From contig JANNGZ010000192.1 of assembly GCA_031404155.1 (NCBI GenBank), positions 1 to 16,350 of the forward strand: a stretch of DNA of 16,350 bases, written 5' to 3'. Source of the stretch: JANNGZ01 sp031404155 (GTDB lineage: Bacteria; Pseudomonadota; Gammaproteobacteria; Burkholderiales; Burkholderiaceae_C). Below the pieces are notes generated by a model. The model searched no databases. It was not told the DNA's origin and was given only the letters and a program-made list of their open reading frames with translations. This document shows positions 1 through 6,287 of the stretch, one piece after another. The position numbers were made by a program, and so were the translations under genes. Position 1 is the first letter of the stretch, and the number at the start of each line of letters is the position of its first letter.

Positions 1-659
1 GCCAGGCGCACGTTGCGCGGCACCACGGTGTTGAACACCTTGTCGCCGAAGTGCGCCTTGAGCTGCTCGCTCACTTGCTGTTGCAGCGTGATGCGCGGGT
101 CGAACATCACACGCAGCAGGCCGATGATCTGCAGGTCGCGGTTGAGGTTGCCATGCACCTGCTTGATCGTGTTGACCAGGTCGGAGAGTCCTTCGAGCGC
201 GAAGTACTCGCACTGCATCGGCACGATCACCCCATGCGCGCTGCACAAGCCGTTGAGCGTGAGCAGGCTCAAGCTCGGCGGGCAGTCGATGAGCACGAAG
301 TCGTAGTCGCTCGCCACGGCGGCGAGCGCACCGCGCAAGCGGCGGTCGCGCCGCTCCAGGTGCACCAGCTCCACCTCGGCGCCGGCCAGCTCGCGGTTGG
401 CGCCAAGCAGGTCGTAGCCGCCCTTCTCCGATTTCACCCGCGCCTCGGCGACCGAGGCGGATTCGAGCAGCACGTCGTAGACACTCAACTGGAGCGCACG
501 TTTGTCGATGCCCGAGCCCATGGTCGCGTTGCCCTGGGGGTCGAGGTCGACCACCAGCACCCGTTGGCCGATGCGGGCCAGGCCGGCGGCGAGGTTCACC
601 GTGGTGGTCGTCTTGCCGACGCCGCCCTTTTGATTGGCGATGCAGAAAACTCGGGTCAT
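1..659 (-). CDS. parA: Chromosome partitioning ATPase ParA (3' end beyond window)
   Basis: ParA is a Walker-type ATPase that coats the nucleoid and moves ParB-parS complexes apart during chromosome segregation. About 219 codons are visible; the C-terminus lies beyond the left edge. The protein starts MTRVFCIANQKGGVGKTTTT, giving the deviant Walker A motif KGGVGKT at residues 11-17. It then shows VLVVDLDPQGN (Walker A' region) and FVLIDCPPSLSLLTLN (Walker B), followed by MQCEYFALEGL and FDPRITLQQQV, all typical of chromosomal ParA. No N-terminal DNA-binding domain is present, which argues against a plasmid type Ia ParA. The ATG at 657-659 gives the canonical N-terminus; AGAGG lies very close upstream. 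It follows the LysE-type gene on the same strand with a 74-bp gap, so it is probably the distal gene of the mnmG-rsmG-lysE run. Its usual partner parB is not next to the visible end but on the opposite strand about 13.4 kb away. Confidence 0.95.
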   Translation of the reverse strand, partial: MTRVFCIANQKGGVGKTTTTVNLAAGLARIGQRVLVVDLDPQGNATMGSGIDKRALQLSVYDVLLESASVAEARVKSEKGGYDLLGANRELAGAEVELVHLERRDRRLRGALAAVASDYDFVLIDCPPSLSLLTLNGLCSAHGVIVPMQCEYFALEGLSDLVNTIKQVHGNLNRDLQIIGLLRVMFDPRITLQQQVSEQLKAHFGDKVFNTVVPRNVRL

Positions 660-693
660 GCCTCTTGTTTGCTAGTGATTCTGTGCAAGTGAG

Positions 694-705
694 CAGAAGC
701 TTCTG
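694..705. promoter_or_regulatory. 12-bp perfect palindrome upstream of parA
   Basis: CAGAAGCTTCTG reads the same on both strands and lies 35 bp upstream of the parA start codon, in the 74-bp gap after the LysE-type gene. A short perfect dyad here could be a regulator binding site, for example for control of parA. No -10/-35 pair is obvious beside it, and a 12-bp palindrome can arise by chance, so the function is a guess. Confidence 0.25.
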
Positions 706-733
706 ATATGTGGATGGCGTCTCGGGTGGCCGC

Positions 734-1348
734 TCAATCCCGTATCAACCGGATGCTGAATCCGATCAGCACCAGCCCGGCCAGGCGCTGAATCCAGCGC
801 GAGAGCTGCCGGTGCGCGCTCAGGCGTTGTGTGACAGCGTTGGCGAAGATGCAGAGGGTGAGGCAGTACGCAGCGGTGATGACCGCGATCGTCACCGCCA
901 TTGCGGCGAAAGTAGTGACCCCGAGATGCCGGGCGGGGTCGATGAAGAGCGGGAAAAAGGCCATGTAGAAAATGATCGCCTTCGGGTTCAGCAACGTGAT
1001 CAGGAGCGCTTGCCGCGCATAGTGGCGCGGTTCGACGCGAACCGGCGACGCATCGCTGTCGCCGCGCACGAACAACAGGCGCAAGCCGATCCAGGCCAGG
1101 TACGCGGCGCCCAGGTATTGCACCGCGCTGAAGATGTTGGGATGTGCGGCCAACAGCGCTGCGACACCCGCGACGGCGAGCCAGAGCAGGATCTGGTCGC
1201 CGGCAATCAAGCCTGCGGTGGCCGCGGCGCCGGCGCGCAAGCCGCCTTTGGCGGTCGAGCCGAGCAAGGCAAAGGTACCCGGCCCCGGCAGAGCGAGGAA
1301 GACGAGGATCGCGACACAGAAGGCGCCGAAGTCGTTGATGCCAAGCAT
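734..1348 (-). CDS. LysE/RhtB family amino-acid exporter
   Basis: A 204-residue inner-membrane protein of the LysE/RhtB translocator family, which exports amino acids such as homoserine, threonine or lysine; the substrate cannot be told here. The N-terminus MLGINDFGAFCVAILVFLAL is followed by the family signature PGPGTFALLGSTAKGG. Further hydrophobic segments include AGLIAGDQILLWLAVAGVAAL, VQYLGAAYLAWIGLRLLF, ALLITLLNPKAIIFYMAFFP (the conserved LNPKAI..F motif) and two C-terminal spans. Length and about six membrane segments fit the family. The ATG at 1346-1348 gives the normal N-terminus; the open frame continues upstream but that part looks like non-coding shadow. No strong ribosome site is visible. 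It lies 188 bp after rsmG and 74 bp before parA on the same strand, so it is probably cotranscribed with both, but its job is unrelated to segregation. Confidence 0.9.
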   Translation of the reverse strand: MLGINDFGAFCVAILVFLALPGPGTFALLGSTAKGGLRAGAAATAGLIAGDQILLWLAVAGVAALLAAHPNIFSAVQYLGAAYLAWIGLRLLFVRGDSDASPVRVEPRHYARQALLITLLNPKAIIFYMAFFPLFIDPARHLGVTTFAAMAVTIAVITAAYCLTLCIFANAVTQRLSAHRQLSRWIQRLAGLVLIGFSIRLIRD

Positions 1349-1536
1349 GGGATGGGGGGCGATGGGAGCGGGTGAAGTCGTTTGGGACCGGTCGCGAGCT
1401 GTGCGAGAGGTGGCGCCTGAGGCGGCGTATCGAGAGGGCGGCGGCGGTGATGCGGCCACACGCCGAGAGCCAGAAGCGTAGCGCAGAAAATTCGGGTGAC
1501 TGGCTTGCGGGTGATGCGGAGATCGCGCTGGGTGGG

Positions 1537-2340
1537 TCAGGCCCGGGACGTGATTCCAGGCGGTTCCGCGGCCGAAGGCGACGAGGCTCGCCGCAACCAG
1601 ACCAGGCAGCGCTCGGCCTCGAGACCAGGCACCACGAGCGGTTCCACGTGAAACGCCTCCACGCCTGCCATCAATGCGCCCAGCTCGGCGGGGATGCGAC
1701 CCTTCATCGCCATCCAAACGCCACCGGGGGCGAGCAGCGGCTGCGTCCAGGCGACGAAATCTTGGAGTGATGCAAATGCGCGCGAGGTGATCACGTCGAA
1801 AGGTGACTCGACCAGCGCCTGGACCCGTGCATGCACCGCCCGGAGATTCGCCAAGCCAAGTTCCGCCGAGACTTGCTTGATGAAGCTTGCCTTCTTGGCT
1901 ACCGAGTCGACACAACAGACCTCGACCCCCGGCAACATGATCGCGATGGCTGTACCTGGCAGGCCCGCGCCGCTGCCGACATCGAGCAAGCGGGGCCGCG
2001 CCGCGCGATTCGGCCGCGTGGCCAGGTAGCGCTGCAATGCCGGGACGATGCTCAGGCTGTCGAGCAGGTGGTGCACCAGCATCTCGCGCGCGTCGCGTAT
2101 CGCGGTCAGGTTGTAGACGCGGCCCCAGTGTTGGATGAGCGCGAGATGGGCCAGCAGTTGGCCGCGCTGCTTTTCGCTGGATTCGATGTGAAGCTGGCTC
2201 AGGCCGGCGAGCAATACGGCGTGGAGCGAGCGCTGTTCCTCGCGTAGCGGCTGCCTGCTCGGTGGGTGAGCCGTGGCCAGGCGCTTGGCCTGCGCGTGAC
2301 CGGGTTCAATCGGCGGCGGCCTGTCGGGGTGCGACGGCAT
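1537..2340 (-). CDS. rsmG: 16S rRNA (guanine-527-N7) methyltransferase RsmG
   Basis: RsmG (GidB) methylates N7 of G527 in 16S rRNA using S-adenosylmethionine. The core is clear: QHWGRVYNLTAIRDAREMLVHHLLDSLS, then the SAM-binding loop LLDVGSGAGLPG (near residues 118-129), VCCVDSVAKKASFIKQV, and DVITSRAFASLQDFV. The ATG at 2340 gives 267 residues, about 50 longer than usual. The extra N-terminus is Pro/Arg-rich and unlike the family, which normally begins shortly before the segment LLAGLSQLHIESSEKQRGQL. A GTG at 2427 overlapping the mnmG stop as GTGA is another possible start, and a TTG at 2214 would give a normal-length protein. The start is therefore unsettled, while the identity is secure. 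Codons 229-234 (A-F-H-V-E-P) contain a near-perfect parS palindrome. It follows mnmG directly, a widely conserved pairing. Confidence 0.93.
   Translation of the reverse strand: MPSHPDRPPPIEPGHAQAKRLATAHPPSRQPLREEQRSLHAVLLAGLSQLHIESSEKQRGQLLAHLALIQHWGRVYNLTAIRDAREMLVHHLLDSLSIVPALQRYLATRPNRAARPRLLDVGSGAGLPGTAIAIMLPGVEVCCVDSVAKKASFIKQVSAELGLANLRAVHARVQALVESPFDVITSRAFASLQDFVAWTQPLLAPGGVWMAMKGRIPAELGALMAGVEAFHVEPLVVPGLEAERCLVWLRRASSPSAAEPPGITSRA
1641..1654. promoter_or_regulatory. parS: parS-like site within rsmG (one mismatch in the 14-bp core)
   Basis: The plus strand reads GTTCCACGTGAAAC, differing from the universal parS core GTTTCACGTGAAAC only at 1644. In rsmG it is read in the frame (A)-F-H-V-E-(P), a different frame from the two sites in mnmG. 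Against the 16-bp consensus TGTTTCACGTGAAACA it matches 13 of 16. The mismatch keeps a glutamate codon (GAA) where a perfect site would give AAA. It is likely a weaker ParB-binding site of the same cluster. Confidence 0.65.
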
Positions 2341-2423
2341 GCCGGCGGGCGTCCCCACGACCTTTCTCGCGGCCGTCCCGCGTTCGGACGGGACCGCGGG
2401 ATTCGGCTCCCGCCGCCGCGTCT

Positions 2424-4448
2424 TCACGCCACGGCTTTGCGGGTGGCGGCGTCGTTGGCCGGCCTGACGGGCGCCGCCGCGAAGCCCTTGAACCGGCCGC
2501 GTTTCAGGTGAACCAGCAGCAGGGAGATCGCGGCCGGCGTCACCCCCGAAATCCGCGACGCTTGCCCGAGTGTGTCGGGCCGGTGCCGGTTGAGCTTCAG
2601 GCGCACTTCGTATGAAAGCGCTTTGACGGTACTGTAGTCGAGCTCACGCGGCAGCAGCAGCGCCTCGTAGTGCGCGGCTCGCGCCACCTCTTCCACCTGC
2701 TTGTCGATGTAGCCGGCGTAGCGAATGGAGATCTCGATCTGCTCGATCACCTCGTCGGCCAGCCGCGGGCCGAGTTCGGCGGTCAAGGTTTCACGTGAAA
2801 CGGCGACTCTTTCTATGCCAGCGTCCAAGACGACTTTTGTCTCGACCGATCCGGCGCGGGACAGGCGGCCCATTTCGGCGACCGCATCGAAGCCGACACC
2901 GGGGCGGCGCAGCAGCTCGGTCAGGCTGTACTCGTGTTCGAGAGCTTTGCCGACGAGGCGCTCGGCGTCTGCGGCAGTGACGGTGCCCGGGCGCACCCAC
3001 ACACTGTTCAGGCGCCGAGTTTCACGTGAAACAGCGTCGCGCTTGCGGTTGAACGCCGCCCAGCGCGCATCGTCCACCAACCCGAGCTTGCGGCCGTCCT
3101 CGGTCAGGCGCAGGTCGGCGTTGTCCTCGCGCAGTTGAAGCCGGTACTCGGCGCGGCTGGTGAACATGCGGTAGGGCTCGGAGACGCCCTTGGTCACCAG
3201 GTCGTCGACCAGCACACCGAGGTAGGCCTGGTCGCGCCGCGGCAGCCAGGGGGCCTGCCCACGCACCTGCAAGGCGGCATTGATGCCGGCATAGAGTCCC
3301 TGCGCAGCGGCCTCTTCGTAGCCGGTGGTGCCGTTGATCTGGCCTGCAAAGAAGAGCCCGCGCACTGCACGAGTTTCGAAGCCAGCGCCGAGCTCCCGAG
3401 GGTCGAAGAAGTCGTACTCGACCGCATAGCCCGGGCGCAGGATATGCGCGTTTTCAAGCCCCACCATCGACTGCACCGCGGCGAGCTGCACATCGAAGGG
3501 CAGTGAAGTCGAGATGCCGTTCGGGTAGAACTCGTGCGTCGTCAAGCCCTCCGGCTCGAGAAAGATCTGATGGCTGCTTTTGTCGGCAAAGCGATTCACC
3601 TTGTCTTCGATGCTCGGGCAATAACGCGGCCCCACGCCCTCGATCGCCCCGGTGAACATCGGGCTGCGGTCAAACCCCGAGCGAATGATCTCGTGCGTGC
3701 GCTCGTTGGTGTGGGTGATCCAGCACGGCAGCTGGCGCGGGTGCATCGTGCTGTCGCCCATGAAACTGAAGACGACGGCGTCGGGGTCGCCGGGCTGTTC
3801 GGCCAACTTGGCAAAGTCGATCGTCCGGCCGTCCAGGCGCGGCGGCGTGCCGGTTTTCAGCCGCCCCTGGGGCAGCTTCAGTTCCTTCAGCCTGGCCGAC
3901 AGGCTGATCGCGGGTGGGTCGCCGGCGCGCCCGGCGCTGTAGCTTTGCAGGCCCACATGGATGCGCCCATCGAGGAAGGTGCCCGCGGTCAGCACCACCG
4001 TGCGGCCGCGAAAGCGCAGGCCCGACTGGGTGACCGCGCCCCCGACGCGGTCGCCCGTGACCATCAGGTCGTCCACCGCCTGCTGGAACAGCCACAAGTT
4101 CGGTTGGTTTTCCAGGCGCCGCCGGATCGCGGCGCGGTAGAGCACCCGGTCGGCCTGGGCGCGGGTGGCGCGCACGGCAGGTCCCTTCGAGGAATTGAGG
4201 ATGCGGAACTGGATGCCGGCTTCGTCGGTGGCCAGCGCCATTGCGCCGCCGAGCGCGTCGACCTCCTTCACCAAGTGCCCCTTGCCGATGCCACCGATCG
4301 ACGGGTTGCAGCTCATCTGGCCCAGCGTCTCGATGTTGTGGGTGAGCAGCAGCGTCGCGCAGCCCATGCGCGCCGCAGCAAGCGCAGCCTCGGTGCCGGC
4401 GTGGCCACCACCCACCACGATGACGTCGAATTCCTTTGGGTGATGCAC
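2424..4448 (-). CDS. mnmG: tRNA uridine-34 5-carboxymethylaminomethyl modification enzyme MnmG
   Basis: MnmG (GidA) is the FAD-binding partner of MnmE; together they build the (carboxymethyl)aminomethyl group on wobble uridine 34 of several tRNAs. The 674-residue product begins MHHPKEFDVIVVGGGHAG with the FAD dinucleotide loop GGGHAG at residues 13-18. It continues with SCNPSIGGIGKGHLVKEVDA, the family signature TGTFLDGRIHVG, GLFFAGQINGTTGYEEAAAQG and the C-terminal MnmE-interacting helical region ending near SLLLVHLKRGRF. The start is GTG at 4446-4448; no strong Shine-Dalgarno is seen, but the residues right after it match the family N-terminus. About 20 residues after the usual end (rich in Ala, Arg and Pro) form a nonconserved tail. 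Two exact parS cores each encode V-S-R-E-T, at residues 473-477 and 550-554. It is the first gene of the mnmG-rsmG-lysE-parA run. Confidence 0.97.
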   Translation of the reverse strand: MHHPKEFDVIVVGGGHAGTEAALAAARMGCATLLLTHNIETLGQMSCNPSIGGIGKGHLVKEVDALGGAMALATDEAGIQFRILNSSKGPAVRATRAQADRVLYRAAIRRRLENQPNLWLFQQAVDDLMVTGDRVGGAVTQSGLRFRGRTVVLTAGTFLDGRIHVGLQSYSAGRAGDPPAISLSARLKELKLPQGRLKTGTPPRLDGRTIDFAKLAEQPGDPDAVVFSFMGDSTMHPRQLPCWITHTNERTHEIIRSGFDRSPMFTGAIEGVGPRYCPSIEDKVNRFADKSSHQIFLEPEGLTTHEFYPNGISTSLPFDVQLAAVQSMVGLENAHILRPGYAVEYDFFDPRELGAGFETRAVRGLFFAGQINGTTGYEEAAAQGLYAGINAALQVRGQAPWLPRRDQAYLGVLVDDLVTKGVSEPYRMFTSRAEYRLQLREDNADLRLTEDGRKLGLVDDARWAAFNRKRDAVSRETRRLNSVWVRPGTVTAADAERLVGKALEHEYSLTELLRRPGVGFDAVAEMGRLSRAGSVETKVVLDAGIERVAVSRETLTAELGPRLADEVIEQIEISIRYAGYIDKQVEEVARAAHYEALLLPRELDYSTVKALSYEVRLKLNRHRPDTLGQASRISGVTPAAISLLLVHLKRGRFKGFAAAPVRPANDAATRKAVA
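2788..2801. promoter_or_regulatory. parS: parS site within mnmG (perfect 14-bp core)
   Basis: GTTTCACGTGAAAC is the exact parS core bound by ParB. Against the 16-bp consensus it matches 14 of 16, only the outermost bases differing. It encodes V-S-R-E-T at MnmG residues 550-554. ParB would load here as a CTP-dependent clamp and spread along the DNA. Confidence 0.92.
3019..3032. promoter_or_regulatory. parS: parS site within mnmG (perfect 14-bp core)
   Basis: This is a second exact GTTTCACGTGAAAC core, 231 bp from the first. With flanking bases it reads AGTTTCACGTGAAACA, matching 15 of 16 consensus bases, the best site in the window. It encodes V-S-R-E-T at MnmG residues 473-477. Its spacing from the neighbouring sites suggests a clustered ParB loading region close to parA. 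Confidence 0.94.
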
Positions 4449-4746
4449 AGTCAGAGCGGCCGGCGAGAGTGAGGCCGAGGCAGAGTTCGGGAGCTTGAAA
4501 TTTTAGGCGGAAGGGGGCTTGTGCGGGCCGGGCTTGTCACCGTCGCGGCCTTCGCTGAGTTCGAGCCGCGGCGCCGGGCTGATTCTCGGGCGGCAACGAC
4601 GCGGTGCTCAACACCGGTAAATGCGAATTGTTCTCAAATAGGAGGTCGGCAAAGCGGGGCAAGCCAAGCCAACACTTGCTGCATGCGTCGACAGCGCGTC
4701 GGCCGATCGATCGCGCGAGCATCGGCAGCCGAAGACAATCGTGTGC
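4449..4746. other. Divergent intergenic region between mnmG and ykgJ
   Basis: This 298-bp stretch separates the mnmG start (minus) from the ykgJ-type start (plus) and must hold the promoters of both. It contains a Fur-box-like dyad at 4622-4636. A perfect AGGAGGT at 4640-4646 has no start codon at a usable distance. A -10-like GACAAT at 4734-4739 ends 7 nt before the ykgJ ATG. No convincing protein-coding frame or RNA gene is seen. Confidence 0.6.
4622..4636. promoter_or_regulatory. Fur-box-like 7-1-7 dyad
   Basis: The sequence TGCGAATTGTTCTCA, within an AT-rich patch in otherwise GC-rich DNA, resembles the 7-1-7 Fur operator TGATAAT-N-ATTATCA and its proteobacterial variant TGCGAAT-N-ATTCTCA. 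The left half TGCGAAT and the reverse complement of the right half, TGAGAAC, agree at 5 of 7 positions. It lies 110 bp before the ykgJ start and 173 bp before the mnmG start. The ykgJ family carries a putative zinc- or iron-chelating domain, which would suit iron control. This is a motif match by eye only. Confidence 0.4.
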
Positions 4747-5001
4747 ATGAACTGTCGCCCCGGCTGCGGAGCCTGCTGCGCCGCGCCGTCGATCTCCTCG
4801 CCGATACCCGGCATGCCCGACGGCAAGCCCGCCGGGGTCGTTTGTGTCCAGCTCACGCCCGAACGACGTTGCGCGATCTTCGGTGACCCGCGGCGGCCGG
4901 CGGTCTGCACTTCCTTGCGGCCGAGCGCCGAAATGTGCGGTGAGTCCACGGTGCAGGCGATGCGCTGGCTGTCGACCCTGGAGCGTTGCACAACGCCCTG
5001 A
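4747..5001 (+). CDS. ykgJ: YkgJ-type Cys-rich putative zinc/iron-chelating protein
   Basis: An 84-residue cytosolic protein of the YkgJ / CxxCxxCC family (putative zinc- or iron-chelating domain). It begins MNCRPGCGACCAAPSISSPI, with Cys at 3, 7, 10 and 11, followed by PGMPDGKPAGVVCVQL, CAIFGDPRRPAVC and SAEMCG; it closely resembles E. coli YkgJ over its full length. The eight cysteines look fit to bind a metal, but no reaction is established for this subfamily. The ATG at 4747 is chosen because the conserved N-terminus starts there; an in-frame GTG at 4741 would add two residues. There is no Shine-Dalgarno, but GACAAT ends 7 nt before the ATG, so the transcript may be nearly leaderless. The gene stands alone, divergent from mnmG and convergent with the ABC permease gene, with a Fur-like dyad 110 bp upstream. 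Confidence 0.88.
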   Translation: MNCRPGCGACCAAPSISSPIPGMPDGKPAGVVCVQLTPERRCAIFGDPRRPAVCTSLRPSAEMCGESTVQAMRWLSTLERCTTP

Positions 5002-5073
5002 GTGCCGGGGGCGCGCGGCGCCGGCGGTTCGTGCCCGGCTGGACGCGATGGCCGGCGCTCTGGCCGCTGCGGC

Positions 5074-6237
5074 TCAGCGCACCGCGGCGCTGCGCAGGCT
5101 GCGCGCCACGTAGACGATGCCCAACGTGGCCACCACGGCGCAGGCCAGCAGCGGGACCGTCACGTCCAGCGCCGACACCGCATCGCCCTTGAGCACACGC
5201 GCCATCAGCGTCACCTGCCCCAGCGCCGGCACCCACAAATGCCAGGGCGCTTCGCCGCTTTGGTTGAAGACCTGCACCAGCGGCAGCATCGACACGCCAA
5301 GGATCACCATCGTGTTGTTCGCCTGCGCCTCCTTGAAGGTCTTGCAGCGGATCGCAATCGCCATCATCAACGCCGACAGCGCCGCTGCCAGCGGGGCGAG
5401 CAGGGCCAGGAAGAGCGCGGTTTCGCGCAGACCGAACTGGAACATCGCGGCCAAGGTTTCGCTGCGCAGCAGCCACTGGCCCGGCAGGAAGCTCAGGCAG
5501 CTCAACAACGCGATCAACATGCCCAGGGTCGCCACCGCGCCCCACTTGCCCGCCACCAGCGACAGGCGCGAGGCCGGGTTCATCAACAAGGGCTCGAGCG
5601 AGCCGCGCTCGCGCTCGCCGGCGGTGGTGTCGAGCGCTGCATTCAGCGCGCCGTACAACACCGCCATCAGCACGAAGAACGGAATCATGCTGGTGAGCTG
5701 GGCCGCGTTGGTGCGCTGGTTGGCCAGGTCGCGCTCCTGCATGTCGATGACGTCGAGCATGGCAGGCGAGACGCCGCGCATCGCCAACCTCAGGGTTGAT
5801 TGCTCGGTCGAAAAGCCGCGCACCAGGCGACCGAGGCGGCCGACGCTGTTCTGGGCACGCTGGTTCGCGCTGCTGGAGACCAGCTCCACCACTGGCGACT
5901 CGCCACGGCGCAGCCCGAGCTCGAAGTCCTTGCCGACCACCAGCACCGGGTCGCCCAGCTTGCTGTCCTTGAGCTGCTGTTCGTAGTCGGCGGGAGCGTC
6001 ACGCACGGTGTAGGTCTGGCGTTCGAAGTAGTTGCGCAGGCTCGGTGCGTGTTGAAGGCCCGCGACCACCACCTCACGCTGCTCGGCGCGCTTCTCGATG
6101 CCGCCGATCAGCGCCGACAGCGCCACGAGCAGGATCGGCCCTATCGCCACCGAGCTGAGCACCACCATCAGCAGGGTGCGCCGGTCGCGCAGCGCGTCGA
6201 GCAGCTCCTTGCAGTACACCGTCCACGCGGTCTTCAA
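5074..6237 (-). CDS. ABC-2 type permease, NatB-like exporter subunit
   Basis: A 387-residue inner-membrane permease of the NatB/ABC-2 exporter type, partner of the ATPase gene just upstream. The start is taken as TTG at 6235-6237 because the family N-terminus (K-T-A-W-T-V-Y-C-K-E-L-L-D-A-L-R-D-R-R-T) begins there and AGAGGGG lies 6 nt before it. A first membrane span (about residues 21-47) is followed by an extracytoplasmic domain of about 150 residues. The diagnostic cytoplasmic loop D-T-T-A-G-E-R-E-R-G-S-L-E-P-L-L-M-N-P and four or five further spans up to the C-terminus come next. NatB is known from Na+ export in Bacillus, but many homologues export unrelated compounds, so the substrate is unknown. 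The TTG overlaps the stop of a possible 17-codon mini-ORF as TTGA, suggesting coupled translation. Confidence 0.88.
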   Translation of the reverse strand: MKTAWTVYCKELLDALRDRRTLLMVVLSSVAIGPILLVALSALIGGIEKRAEQREVVVAGLQHAPSLRNYFERQTYTVRDAPADYEQQLKDSKLGDPVLVVGKDFELGLRRGESPVVELVSSSANQRAQNSVGRLGRLVRGFSTEQSTLRLAMRGVSPAMLDVIDMQERDLANQRTNAAQLTSMIPFFVLMAVLYGALNAALDTTAGERERGSLEPLLMNPASRLSLVAGKWGAVATLGMLIALLSCLSFLPGQWLLRSETLAAMFQFGLRETALFLALLAPLAAALSALMMAIAIRCKTFKEAQANNTMVILGVSMLPLVQVFNQSGEAPWHLWVPALGQVTLMARVLKGDAVSALDVTVPLLACAVVATLGIVYVARSLRSAAVR

Positions 6238-6287
6238 GGGCGGCCCCTCTTGTCGGTCTGCATGCCGACCCACACCAGCTGCTTCAT
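6234..6287 (-). CDS. Possible 17-residue mini-ORF between ABC ATPase and permease genes
   Basis: The gap between the two ABC genes is exactly filled by a frame encoding MKQLVWVGMQTDKRGRP. Its ATG overlaps the ATPase stop as ATGA (6284-6287), and its TGA overlaps the TTG start of the permease as TTGA (6234-6237). This geometry suits translational coupling from ATPase to permease. The peptide matches nothing I recognise, and the ribosome site for the permease lies inside it. It may be a coupling device rather than a functional peptide, or chance. Confidence 0.35.
   Translation of the reverse strand: MKQLVWVGMQTDKRGRP

Noticed and set aside
1..659. parA as part of a plasmid or integrated element
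   Set aside because: The short chromosomal ParA form, the mnmG-rsmG neighbourhood and the universal parS cores indicate the chromosomal system.
660..733. Possible oriC because parA, parB and parS are present and TGTGGATG at 710-717 resembles a DnaA box
   Set aside because: It is a lone imperfect match with no cluster of DnaA boxes, no AT-rich unwinding region and no dnaA/dnaN nearby; oriC is probably elsewhere but near.
734..1915. LysE-type protein extended upstream to 393 residues
   Set aside because: The added part runs over the gap and the end of rsmG, lacks family similarity, and the normal family N-terminus starts at 1348.
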